From: Atherinomorus stipes
Taxonomy: Eukaryota; Chordata; Actinopteri; Atheriniformes; Atherinidae
Reading direction: 5' to 3'
Assembly: GCA_023101725.1 (NCBI GenBank)
Contig: JALJCO010013447.1
Location: 33,501 to 97,500, forward strand
Length of the DNA stretch: 64,000 nt
Under the pieces are notes generated by a model that saw nothing but the letters and a program-made list of their open reading frames with translations, ran no database searches and was not told the origin of the DNA. Both the position numbers and the translations under genes were made by a program. Shown in pieces: positions 33,701 to 45,900 of this stretch (its first letter is position 1; each line of letters begins with the position of its first letter).

Positions 33701-36700
33701 CAGACTCGTACATCTGTTTCTGAGAGTGAAGTGTTAATGTTGCTGTTCCATGTCAGACGCGTACGTCTGTTTCTGAGAGTGAAGTGTTAATGTTGCTGTT
33801 CCGTCTCAGACTTGTACGTCTGTTTCTGAGAGTGAAGTGTTAATGTTGCTGTTCCGTCTCAGACGCGTACGTCTGTTTCTGAGAGTGAAGTGTTAATGTT
33901 GCTGTTCCGTCTCAGAAGCGTACGTCTGTTTCTGAGAGTGAAGTGTGAATGTTGCTGTTCCGTTTCAGACGCGTACGTCTGTTTCTGAGAGCGAAATGTT
34001 AATGTTGCTGTTCCGTCTCAGACGCGTACGTCTGTTTCTGAGAGTGAAGTGTTAATGTTGCTGTTCCGTCTCAGACGCGTACGTCTGTTTCTGAGAGTGA
34101 AGTGTTGATGTTGCTGTTCCGTCTCAGAAGCGTCGTTTATTTCTGAGAGTAAAGTGTTAATGTTGCTGTTCCGTCTCAGACGCGTACGTCTGTTTCTGAG
34201 AGTGAAGTGTTAATGCTGCTGTTCCGTCTGAGGACGCGTACGTCTGTTTCTGAGAGTGAAGTGTTGATGTTGCTGTTCCGTCTCAGAAGCGTACGTTTAT
34301 TTCTGAGAGTAAAGTGTTAATGTTGCTGTTCCGTCTCAGACGCGTACGTCTGTTTCTGAGAGTGAAGTGTTAATGCTGCTGTTCCGTCTCAGACGCGTAC
34401 GTTTCTTTCTGAGAGTGAAGTGTTAATGTTGCTGTTCCATTTCAGACGCGTACGTCTGTTTCTGAGAGTGAAGTGTTAATGTTGCTGTTCCGCTCTCAGA
34501 CGCGTACGTCTGTTTCTGAGAGTGAAGTGTTAATGTTGCTGTTCCGTCTCAAACGCGTACGTTTGTTTCTGAGAGTGAAGTGTTAATGTTGCTGTTCCGT
34601 CTCAGACGCGTACATCTGTTTCTGAGAGTGAAGTGTTAATTGTGCTGTTCCGTCCCAGACAGAGACGCGTACGTCTGTTTCTGAGAGTGAAGTGTTAATG
34701 TTGCTGTTCCGTCCCAGACAGAGACGCGTACGTCTGTTTCTGAGAGTGAAGTGTTAATGTTGCTGTTCCGTCTCAGACGCGTACGTCTGTTTCTGAGAGT
34801 GAAGTGTTAATGTTGCTGTTCCGTCTCAGACTCGTACGTCTGTTTCTGAGAGTGAAGTGTTAATGTTGCTGTTCCATTTCAGACGCGTACGTCTGTTTCT
34901 GAGAGTGAAGTGTTAATGTTGCTGTTCCGTCTCAGACGCGTACGTCTGTTTCTGAGAGTGAAGTGTTAATGTTGCTGTTCCGTCTCAGACTCGTACGTCT
35001 GTTTCTGAGAGTGAAGTGTTAATGTTGCTGTTCCGTCTCAGACGCGTACGTCTGTTTCTGAGAGTGAAGTGTTAATGTTGCTGTTCCGTCCCAGACGCGT
35101 ACGTCTGTTTCTGAGAGTGAAGTGTTAATGTTGCTGTTCCGTTTCAGACGCGTACGTCTGTTTCTGAGAGTGAAGTGTTAATGTTGCTGTTCCGTCTCAG
35201 ACGCGTACGTTTGTTTCTGAGAGTGAAGTGTTAATGTTGCTGTTCCGTCTCAGACGCGTACGTTTGTTTCTGAGAGTGAAGTGTTAATGTTGCTGTTCCG
35301 TCTCAGACGCGTACGTCTGTTTCTGAGAGAGAAGTGTTAATGTTCTTTCCTCTCAAAAATTTTTTAAAAAAGTGTTAATGTTGCTGTTCCGTCTCAGACG
35401 CGTACGTCTGTTTCTGAGAGAGAAGTGTTAATGTTGCTGTTCCGTTTCAGACGCGTACGTCTGTTTCTGAGTGAAGTGTTAATGTTGCTGTTCCGTCTCT
35501 CAGAGGCGTACGTCTGTTTCTGAGAGTGAAGTGTTAATGTTGCTGTTCCGTCTCAGACGCGTACGTCTGTTTCTGAGAGTGAAGTGTTAATGTTGCTGTT
35601 CCGTTTCAGACGCGTACGTCTGTTTCTGAGAGTGAAGTGTTAATGTTGCTGTTCCGTCTCAGACGCGTACGTCTGTTTCTGAGAGTGAAGTGTTAATGTT
35701 GCTGTTCCGTTTCAGACGCGTACGTCTGTTTCTGAGAGTGAAGTGTTAATGTTGCTGTTCCGTCTCAGACGCGTACGTCTGTTTCTGAGAGTGAAGTGTT
35801 AATGTTGCTGTTCCGTCTCAGACGCGTACGTCTGTTTCTGAGAGTGAAGTGTTAATGTTGCTGTTCCGTCTCAGACGCGTACGTCTGTTTCTGAGAGTGA
35901 AGTGTTGATGTTGCTGTTCCGTCTCAGACGCGTACGTTTATTTCTGAGAGTAAAGTGTTAATGTTGCTGTTCCGTCTCAGACGCGTACGTCTGTTTCTGA
36001 GAGTGAAGTGTTAATGTTGCTGTTCCGTCTCAGACGCGTACGTCTGTTTCTGAGAGTGAAGTGTTAATGTTGCTGTTCCATTTCAGACGCGTACGTCTGT
36101 TTCTGAGAGTGAAGTGTTAATGTTGCTGTTCCGTCTCAGACGCGTACGTCTGTTTCTGAGAGTGAAGTGTTAATGTTGCTGTTCCGTCTCAGACGCGTAC
36201 GTCTGTTTCTGAGAGTGAAGTGTTAATGTTGCTGTTCCGTCTCAGACGCGTGCATCTGTTTCTGAGAGTGAAGTGTTAATGTTGCTGTTCTGTCTCAGAC
36301 GCATACGTCTGTTTCTGAGAGTGAAGTGTTAATGTTGCTGTTCCGTCTCAGACAGAGACGCGTACGTCTGTTTCTGAGAGTGAAGTGTTAATGTTGCTGT
36401 TCCGTCTCAGACGCGTACGTCTGTTTCTGAGAGTGAAGTGTTAATGTTGCTGTTCCGTCTCAGACGCGTACGTCTGTTTCTGAGAGTGAAGTGTTAATGT
36501 TGCTGTTCCGTCTCAGACGCGTACGTCTGTTTCTGAGAGTGAAGTGTTAATGTTGCTGTTCCGTCTCAGACGCGTACGTCTGTTTCTGAGAGTGAAGTGT
36601 TAATGTTGCTGTTCCGTCTCAGACGCGTACGTCTGTTTCTGAGAGTGAAGTGTTAATGTTGCTGTTCCGTCTCAGACGCGTACGTCTGTTTCTGAGAGTG

Positions 36701-39700
36701 AAGTGTTAATGTTGCTGTTCCGTCTCAGACGCGTACGTCTGTTTCTGAGAGTGAAGTGTTAATGTTGCTGTTCCGTCTCAGACGCGTACGTTTGTTTCTG
36801 AGAGTGAAGTGTTAATGTTGCTGTTCCGTTTCAGACGCGTACGTCTGTTTCTGAGAGTGAAGTGTTAATGTTGCTGTTCCGTCTCAGACGCGTACGTCTG
36901 TTTCTGAGAGTGAAGTGTTAATGTTGCTGTTCCGTCTCAGACGCGTACGTCTGTTTCTGAGAGTGAAGTGTTAATGTTGCTGTTCCGTCTCAGACGCGTA
37001 CGTCTGTTTCTGAGAGTGAAGTGTTAATGTTGCTGTTCCGTCTCAGACGCGTACGTCTGTTTCTGAGAGTGAAGTGTTAATGTTGCTGTTCCGTCTCAGA
37101 CGCGTACGTCTGTTTCTGAGAGTGAAGTGTTAATGTTGCTCTTCCGTCTCAGACGCGTACGTCTGTTTCTGAGAGTGAAGTGTTAATGTTGCTCTTCCGT
37201 CTCAGACGCGTACGTCTGTTTCTGAGAGTGAAGTGTTAATGTTGCTGTTCCGTCTCAGACGCGTACGTCTGTTTCTGAGAGTGAAGTGTTAATGTTGCTG
37301 TTCCGTCTCAGACGCGTACGTCTGTTTCTGAGAGTGAAGTGTTAATGTTGCTGTTCCGTTTCAGACGCGTACGTCTGTTTCTGAGAGTGAAGTGTTAATG
37401 TTGCTGTTCCGTCTCAGACGCGTACGTCTGTTTCTGAGAGTGAAGTGTTAATGTTGCTCTTCCGTCTCAGACGCGTACGTCTGTTTCTGAGAGTGAAGTG
37501 TTAATGTTGCTGTTCCGTTTCAGACTCCTACGTTTGTTTCTGAGAGTGAAGTGTTAATGTTGCTGTTCCGTCTCAGACTCGTACGTCTGTTTCTGAGAGT
37601 GAAGTGTTAATGTTGCTGTTCCGTCTCAGACGCGTACGTCTGTTTCTGAGAGTGAAGTGTTAATGTTGCTGTTCCGTCTCAGACGCGTACGTCTGTTTCT
37701 GAGAGTGAAGTGTTAATGTTGCTGTTCCGTCTCAGACGCGTACGTCTGTTTCTGAGAGTGAAGTGTTAATGTTGCTGTTCCGTCTCAGACTCGTACGTTT
37801 GTTTCTGAGAGTGAAGTGTTAATGTTGCTGTTCCGTTTCAGATGCGTACGTCTGTTTCTGAGAGTGAAGTGTTAATGTTGCTGTTCCGTCTCAGACGCGT
37901 ACGTCTGTTTCTGAGAGTGAAGTGTTAATGTTGCTGTTCCGTCTCAGACGCGTACGTCTGTTTCTGAGAGTGAAGTGTTAATGTTGCTGTTCCGTCTCAG
38001 ACGCGTACGTCTGTTTCTGAGAGTGAAGTGTTAATGTTGCTGTTCCGTTTCAGACGCGTACGTCTGTTTCTGAGAGTGAAGTGTTAATGTTGCTGTTCCG
38101 TCTCAGACGCGTACGTCTGTTTCTGAGAGTGAAGTGTTAATGTTGCTGTTCCGTCTCAGACGCGTACGTCTGTTTCTGAGAGTGAAGTGTTAATGTTGCT
38201 CTTCCGTCTCAGACGCGTACGTCTGTTTCTGAGAGTGAAGTGTTAATGTTGCTCTTCCGTCTCAGACGTGTACGTCTGTTTCTGAGAGTGAAGTGTTAAT
38301 GTTGCTGTTCCGTTTCAGACGCGTACGTCTGTTTCTGAGAGTGAAGTGTTAATGTTGCTGTTCCGTCTCAGACGCGTACGTCTGTTTCTGAGAGTGAAGT
38401 GTTAATGTTGCTGTTCCGTCTCAGACGCGTACGTCTGTTTCTGAGAGTGAAGTGTTAATGTTGCTGTTCCGTTTCAGACGCGTACGTCTGTTTCTGAGAG
38501 TGAAGTGTTAATGTTGCTGTTCCGTCTCAGACGCGTACGTCTGTTTCTGAGAGTGAAGTGTTAATGTTGCTGTTCCGTCTCAGACGCGTACGTCTGTTTC
38601 TGAGAGTGAAGTGTTAATGTTGCTGTTCCGTCTCAGACGCGTACGTCTGTTTCTGAGAGTGAAGTGTTAATGTTGCTGTTCCGTCTCAGACGCGTACGTC
38701 TGTTTCTGAGAGTGAAGTGTTAATGTTGCTGTTCCGTCTCAGACGCGTACGTCTGTTTCTGAGAGTGAAGTGTTAATGTTGCTGTTCCGTCTCAGACGCG
38801 TACGTCTGTTTCTGAGAGTGAAGTGTTAATGTTGCTGTTCCGTCTCAGACTCGTACGTCTGTTTCTGAGAGTGAAGTGTTAATGTTGCTGTTCCGTTTCA
38901 GACTCGTACGTCTGTTTCTGAGAGTGAAGTGTTAATGTTGCTGTTCCGTCTCAGACGCGTACGTCTGTTTCTGAGAGTGAAGTGTTAATGTTGCTGTTCC
39001 GTCTCAGACGCGTACGTCTGTTTCTGAGAGTGAAGTGTTAATGTTGCTGTTCCGTCTCAGACGCGTACGTCTGTTTCTGGAGAGTGAAGTGTTAATGTTG
39101 CTGTTCCGTTTCAGACGCGTACGTCTGTTTCTGAGAGTGAAGTGTTAATGTTGCTGTTCCGTCTCAGACGCGTACGTCTGTTTCTGAGAGTGAAGTGTTA
39201 ATGTTGCTGTTCCGTTTCAGACGCGTACGTCTGTTTCTGAGAGTGAAGTGTTAATGTTGCTGTTCCGTCTCAGACGCGTACGTCTGTTTCTGAGAGTGAA
39301 GTGTTAATGTTGCTGTTCCGTTTCAGACGCGTACGTCTGTTTCTGAGAGTGAAGTGTTAATGTTGCTGTTCCGTCTCAGACGCGTACGTCTGTTTCTGAG
39401 AGTGAAGTGTTAATGTTGCTGTTCCGTCTCAGACGCGTACGTCTGTTTCTGAGAGTGAAGTGTTAATGTTGCTCTTCCGTCTCAGACGCGTACGTCTGTT
39501 TCTGAGAGTGAAGTGTTAATGTTGCTGTTCCGTTTCAGACGCGTACGTCTGTTTCTGAGAGTGAAGTGTTAATGTTGCTGTTCCGTCTCAGACGCGTACG
39601 TCTGTTTCTGAGAGTGAAGTGTTAATGTTGCTGTTCCGTCTCAGACGCGTACGTCTGTTTCTGAGAGTGAAGTGTTAATGTTGCTGTTCCGTCTCAGACG

Positions 39701-42197
39701 CGTACGTCTGTTTCTGAGAGTGAAGTGTTAATGTTGCTGTTCCGTCTCAGACGCGTACGTCTGTTTCTGAGAGTGAAGTGTTAATGTTGCTGTTCCGTTT
39801 CAGACGCGTACGTCTGTTTCTGAGAGTGAAGTGTTAATGTTGCTGTTCCGTCTCAGACGCGTACGTCTGTTTCTGAGAGTGAAGTGTTAATGTTGCTGTT
39901 CCGTCTCAGACGCGTACGTCTGTTTCTGAGAGTGAAGTGTTAATGTTGCTGTTCCGTCTCAGACTCGTACGTCTGTTTCTGAGAGTGAAGTGTTAATGTT
40001 GCTGTTCCGTTTCAGACTCGTACGTCTGTTTCTGAGAGTGAAGTGTTAATGTTGCTGTTCCGTCTCAGACGCGTACGTCTGTTTCTGAGAGTGAAGTGTT
40101 AATGTTGCTGTTCCGTCTCAGACGCGTACGTCTGTTTCTGAGAGTGAAGTGTTAATGTTGCTGTTCCGTCTCAGACGCGTACGTCTGTTTCTGAGAGTGA
40201 AGTGTTAATGTTGCTGTTCCGTTTCAGACGCGTACGTCTGTTTCTGAGAGTGAAGTGTTAATGTTGCTGTTCCGTCTCAGACGCGTACGTCTGTTTCTGA
40301 GAGTGAAGTGTTAATGTTGCTGTTCCGTCTCAGACGCGTACGTCTGTTTCTGAGAGTGAAGTGTTAATGTTGCTGTTCCGTCTCAGACGCGTACGTCTGT
40401 TTCTGAGAGTGAAGTGTTAATGTTGCTGTTCCGTTTCAGACGCGTACGTCTGTTTCTGAGAGTGAAGTGTTAATGTTGCTGTTCCGTCTCAGACGCGTAC
40501 GTCTGTTTCTGAGAGTGAAGTGTTAATGTTGCTGTTCCGTCTCAGACGCGTACGTCTGTTTCTGAGAGTGAAGTGTTAATGTTGCTCTTCCGTCTCAGAC
40601 GTGTAAGTCTGTTTCTGAGAGTGAAGTGTTAATGTTGCTGTTCCGTTTCAGACGCGTACGTCTGTTTCTGAGAGTGAAGTGTTAATGTTGCTGTTCCGTC
40701 TCAGACGCGTACGTCTGTTTCTGAGAGTGAAGTGTTAATGTTGCTGTTCCGTCTCAGACGCGTACGTCTGTTTCTGAGAGTGAAGTGTTAATGTTGCTCT
40801 TCCGTCTCAGACGCGTACGTCTGTTTCTGAGAGTGAAGTGTTAATGTTGCTGTTCCGTCTCAGACGCGTACGTCTGTTTCTGAGAGTGAAGTGTTAATGT
40901 TGCTGTTCCGTTTCAGACTCGTACGTCTGTTTCTGAGAGTGAAGTGTTAATGTTGCTGTTCCGTCTCAGACGCGTACGTCTGTTTCTGAGAGTGAAGTGT
41001 TAATGTTGCTGTTCCGTCTCAGACGCTTACGTCTGTTTCTGAGAGTGAAGTGTTAATGTTGCTGTTCCGTCTCAGACGCGTACGTCTGTTTCTGAGAGTG
41101 AAGTGTTAATGTTGCTGTTCCGTTTCAGACGCGTACGTCTGTTTCTGAGAGTGAAGTGTTAATGTTGCTGTTCCGTCTCAGACGCTTATGTCTGTTTCTG
41201 AGAGTGAAGTGTTAATGTTGCTGTTCCGTCCCAGACGCGTACGTCTGTTTCTGAGAGTGAAGTGTTAATGTTGCTGTTCCGTCTCAGACGCGTACGTCTG
41301 TTTCTGAGAGTGAAGTGTTAATGTTGCTGTTCTGTTTCAGACGCGTACGTCTGTTTCTGAGAGTGAAGTGTTAATGTTGCTGTTCCGTCTCAGACGCGTA
41401 CGTCTGTTTCTGAGAGTGAAGTGTTAATGTTGCTGTTCCGTCTCAGACGCGTACGTCTGTTTCTGAGAGTGAAGTGTTAATGTTGCTGTTCTGTTTCAGA
41501 CGCGTACGTTTGTTTCTGAGAGTGAAGTGTTAATGTTGCTGTTCCGTCCCAGACAGACGCGTACGTCTGTTTCTGAGAGTGAAGTGTTAATGTTGCTCTT
41601 CCGTTTCAGACGCGTACGTCTGTTTCTGAGAGTGAAGTGTTAATGTTGCTCTTCCGTTTCAGACGCGTACGTCTGTTTCTGAGAGTGAAGTATTAATGTT
41701 GCTGTTCCGTCCCAGACAGACGCATACGTCTGTTTCTGAGAGTGAAGTGTTAATGTTGCTGTTCCGTTTCAGATGCGTACGTCTGTTTCTGAGAGTGATG
41801 TGTTAATGTTGCTGTTCCGTCTCAGACGCGTACGTCTGTTTCTGAGAGTGAAGTGTTAATGTTGCTCTTCCGTTTCAGACGCGTACGTCTGTTTCTGAGA
41901 GTGAAGTGTTAATGTTGCTGTTCCGTCTCAGACGCTTATGTCTGTTTCTGTGTGAAGTGTTAATGTTGCTGTTCCGTCCCAGACGCGTACGTCTGTTTCT
42001 GAGAGTGAAGTGTTAATGTTGCTGTTCCGTTTCAGATGCGTACGTCTGTTTCTGAGAGTGAAGTGTTAATGTTGCTGTTCCGTCTCAGACGCTTATGTCT
42101 GTTTCTGAGTGAAGTGTTAATGTTGCTGTTCCGTCCCGACAGACGCGTACGTTTGTTTCTGAGAGTGAAGTGTTAATGTTGCTCTTCCGTCTCAGAC
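24717..42197. repeat. 53-bp satellite array, about 330 copies, 17.5 kb
   Basis: The unit begins GTCTGTTTCTGAGAGTGAAG, continues TGTTAATGTTGCTGTTCCGT and ends CTCAGACGCGTAC. The CAGACG-CGTA-CGTCTG segment is an inverted repeat rich in CpG. Common variants change the CpGs (ACTCGTAC, ACTTGTAC, GTACATCTG) or T/C in CCGTTTCAG. Units with an extra CAGAGA or CAGA, and units with TTTATTTCTGAGAGTAAA, mark higher-order blocks in the first 10 kb; from about 35.5 kb copies are more uniform. One damaged unit lies near 35340-35373. The array decays into unique DNA at about 42197. No coding frame is supported. Confidence 0.97.
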
Positions 42198-42906
42198 CTG
42201 TTCGTCAGATTTCACCTCAGCTTGGTACTGAACAACGAAATAAATCAAAAGTTTAACTTGAGAAAATCAAAGCATGTTACAGACTTACAGCAATTTGTTT
42301 AGTTTATTCCAAGATAAAAATCACGTTTTAACAAAGTAGAGAAATTGTTTCTTGGTTATGAATTAAATTTTTGGTTTTTATCAAAGTAATTTCTTTCTTT
42401 TAAAAAAAAAATGAAAATAGATTCCAGTAAATCAACATTCATGTTTCAACCAAATCACAAATGTTGTTTGAGAAAACAAAAAAAAAAATCATGTTTCATG
42501 AAGACGCAAACCTTTAAATTTGATCCAAAGTTAGAATTTTTACAGTCTTCCTTCCTTCCTTAATTCCTTCCTTCCCTCCTTCCTTCCTTACATCCTCCTG
42601 TTAATCCTCAGCTTGGCGCCCTCTCTTCATTTCTCCATGTTCATGCCTTCTTCTCCTTCACTCTTTCTCTCAGTCTCTCTCTCTTCATCTCTTTTCTCCT
42701 CTCTTCACCTCCCTCATCGTGGGATCTTTCTTTTTTTCTTCTTTGTGTTTTAACATTCCATTATGCTTCCTTCCTCCTTCCCTTCCCGTGTCTCCTCCCT
42801 CCTTCCTGTCTCCTTGTCCATCACACAGCTGTGAATAAAGTTAATCCGTCAGATTAGCTGTTTGGTTGCAGCAGCAGATCAGCTCCGTCTCTTAATCCAC
42901 GTCAGC
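42198..42906. other. upstream region and probable 5' UTR of tmx3-like gene
   Basis: Unique AT-rich sequence to about 42540, including an A11 run near 42480, then a pyrimidine-rich tract. The 65 bases before the ATG at 42907 are ordinary unique sequence and may be 5' UTR. I see no convincing TATA box. Confidence 0.55.
42541..42810. repeat. pyrimidine-rich tract with (CTTC)n
   Basis: CTTCCTTCCTTAATTCCTTC opens about 270 bp of strongly C/T-biased sequence with several CCTTCCTT and CTCTCT runs. It is a polypyrimidine/polypurine tract about 100-370 bp upstream of the tmx3-like start codon, capable in principle of triplex formation. Confidence 0.8.
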
Positions 42907-42967
42907 ATGTCGAAGGGAAGGAAGCTCGTCCTGCTGTCACCTATGTCCTCCAGCGTCCTGGTCTCAG
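42907..42967 (+). CDS. tmx3: tmx3-like exon 1 (start codon and signal peptide start)
   Basis: ATG in context GTCAGCATGT has A at -3. The exon encodes MSKGRKLVLLSPMSSSVLVS plus the first base of a glycine codon and ends CTCAG|GTACGT. A basic N-region followed by hydrophobic residues fits a signal peptide. Met13 is a less likely alternative start because it would lose the basic N-region. Confidence 0.8.
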
Positions 42968-45900
42968 GTACGTCCTCCAGGTCCTGGTCTAGTCTGGTCT
43001 GGTCCAGGTGTTGGCTAAAAGCTAGTTTCTGTCTATCAGACAAAATTACTTAAATATGTCTCTGGGACAGTTTGGACATCCAGCTGACTCAGGGACAGTT
43101 TGGACATCCGGCTGACTCTGGGACAGTTTGGACATCCAGCTGACTTTGGGACAGTTTGGACGTCCGGCTGACTCAGGGACAGTTTGGATGTCCGGCTGAC
43201 TCAGGGACAGTTTGGACATTCGGCTGTCTCTGGGACAGTTTGGACATTCCGGCTGTCTCTGGGACAGTTTTGACGTCAGGCTGACTTAGGGACAGTTTGG
43301 ACATCCAGCTGACTCTGGGACAGTTTGGACATTCCTGCTGACTCTGTGACTGTTTGGACGGCGGCTGTCTCTAGGACAGTTTGGACATTCCTGCTGACTC
43401 TGTGACAGTTTGGACATTCCGGCTGTCTCTGGGACAGTTTTGACGTCAGGCTGACTCTGGGACAGTTTTGACGTCCGGCTGACTTAGGGACAGTTTGGAC
43501 ATCCAGCTGACTCAGGGACAGTTTGGACGTCAGGCTGACTCTGGGACAGTTTGGACATCCAGCTGATTTAGGGACAGTTTGGACGTCCGGCTGTCTCTGG
43601 GACAGTTTGGACATTCCGGCTGTCTCTGGGACAGTTTTGACGCCAGGCTGAATTAGGGACAGTTTGGACATCCAGCTGATTTAGGGACAGTTTGGACATT
43701 TCTGCTGAATCTGGGACAGTTTGGACATCCAGCTGATTTTGGGACAGTTTGGACATTTCTGCTGACTCTGGGACAGTTTGGACATTCCGGTTAATTTAGG
43801 GACAGTTTGGACATTTCTGCTGACTCTGGGACAGTTTGGACATTCAGCTGATTTAGGGACAGTTTGGACATTTCTGCTGACTCTGGGACAGTTTGAACGT
43901 CCGGCTGACTCAGGGACAGTTTGGACGTTCGGCTGTCTCTGGGACAGTTTGGATGTCCGGCTGACTCAGGGACAGTTTGGATGTTCGGCTGTCTCTGGGA
44001 CAGTTTGGACATTCCTGCTGACTCCGGGACAGTTTGGAAGTCCGTCTGACTTTGGGACAGTTTGGACATCTGGTTGACTCAGGGACAGTTTGGACATCAG
44101 GCTATCTCTGGGACAGTTTGGGTATTCCGTCTGTCTCTAAGACAGTTTGGACGTCAGGCTGACTCAGGGACAGTTTGGACATCCGGCTGTCTCTGGGACA
44201 GTTTGGGTATTCCGTCTGTCTCTAAGACAGTTTGGACGTCCGGCTGACTCTGGGACAGTTTGGACATCCAGCTGATTTAGGGACAGTTTGGACATTTCTG
44301 CTGACTCTGGGACAGTTTGGACATCCAGCTGATTAAGGGACAGTTTGGACATTTCTGCTGACTCTGGGACAGTTTGGACGTCCGGCTGACTCAGGGACAG
44401 TTTGGACATTTCTGCTGACTCTGGGACAGTTTGGACATTCCGGTTAATTTAGGGACAGTTTGGACATTTCTGCTGACTCTGGGACAGTTTGGACATTCAG
44501 CTGATTTAGGGACAGTTTGGACGTCCGGCTGACTCTGGGACAGTTTGGACATCCAGCTGACTTTGGGACAGTTTGGATGTCCGGCTGACTCAGGGACAGT
44601 TTGGACGTTCGGCTGTCTCTGGGACAGTTTGGACATTCCAGCTGACTCAGGGACAGTTTGGACATTCCGGCTGTCCCTGGGACAGTTTGGACGTCAGGCT
44701 GACTCAGGGACAGTTTGGACATTCCGGCTGTCTCTGGGACAGTTTGGATGTCAGGCTGACTCAGGGACAGTTTGGACATTTCTGCTGACTCTGGGACAGT
44801 TTGGACATCCAGCTGATTAAGGGACAGTTTGGACATTTCTGCTGACTCTGGGACAGTTTGGACGTCCGGCTGACTCAGGGACAGTTTGGACATTTCTGCT
44901 GACTCTGGGACAGTTTGGACATTCCGGTTAATTTAGGGACAGTTTGGACATTTCTGCTGACTCTGGGACAGTTTGGACATTCAGCTGATTTAGGGACAGT
45001 TTGGACATTTCTGCTGACTCTGGGACAGTTTGAACGTCCGGCTGACTCAGGGACAGTTTGGACGTTCGGCTGTCTCTGGGACAGTTTGGATGTCCGGCTG
45101 ACTCAGGGACAGTTTGGATGTTCGGCTGTCTCTGGGACAGTTTGGACATTCCTGCTGACTCCGGGACAGTTTGGAAGTCCGGCTGACTCTGGGACAGTTT
45201 GGACATCCAGCTGACTTTGGGACAGTTTGGACATCTGGTTGACTCAGGGACAGTTTGGACATCAGGCTATCTCTGGGACAGTTTGGGTATTCCGTCTGTC
45301 TCTGGGACAGTTTGGGTATTCCGTCTGTCTCTAAGACAGTTTGGATGTCCGGCTGACTCTGGGACAGTTTGGACATCCAGCTGATTTAGGGACAGTTTGG
45401 ACATTTCTGCTGACTCTGGGACAGTTTGGACATTCCGGCTGATTCTGGGACAGTTTGGACATTTCTGCTGACTCTGGGACAGTTTGGACATCCAGCTGAT
45501 TTAGGGACAGTTTGGACATTTCTGCTGACTCTGGGACAGTTTGGACATCCAGCTGATTAAGGGACAGTTTGGACATTTCTGCTGACTCTGGGACAGTTTG
45601 GATGTCCAGCTGACTCAGGGACAGTTTGGACGTTCGGCTGTCTCTGGGACAGTTATGATGTCCGGCTGACTCTGGGACAGTTTGGACATCCGGCTGATTT
45701 AGGGACAGTTCGGACATTCCTGCTGACTCCGGGACAGTTTGGACGTCCGGCTGACTCTGGGACAGTTTGGACATCCAGCTGACTTTGGGACAGTTTGGAT
45801 GTCCGGCTGACTCAGGGACAGTTTGGACGTTCGGCTGTCTCTGGGACAGTTTGGACATTCCAGCTGACTCAGGGACAGTTTGGACATTCCGGCTGTCCCT

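Noticed and set aside
24717..42197. CRISPR-like array
   Set aside because: The 53-bp units are contiguous without unique spacers, the context is vertebrate, and there are no cas genes.
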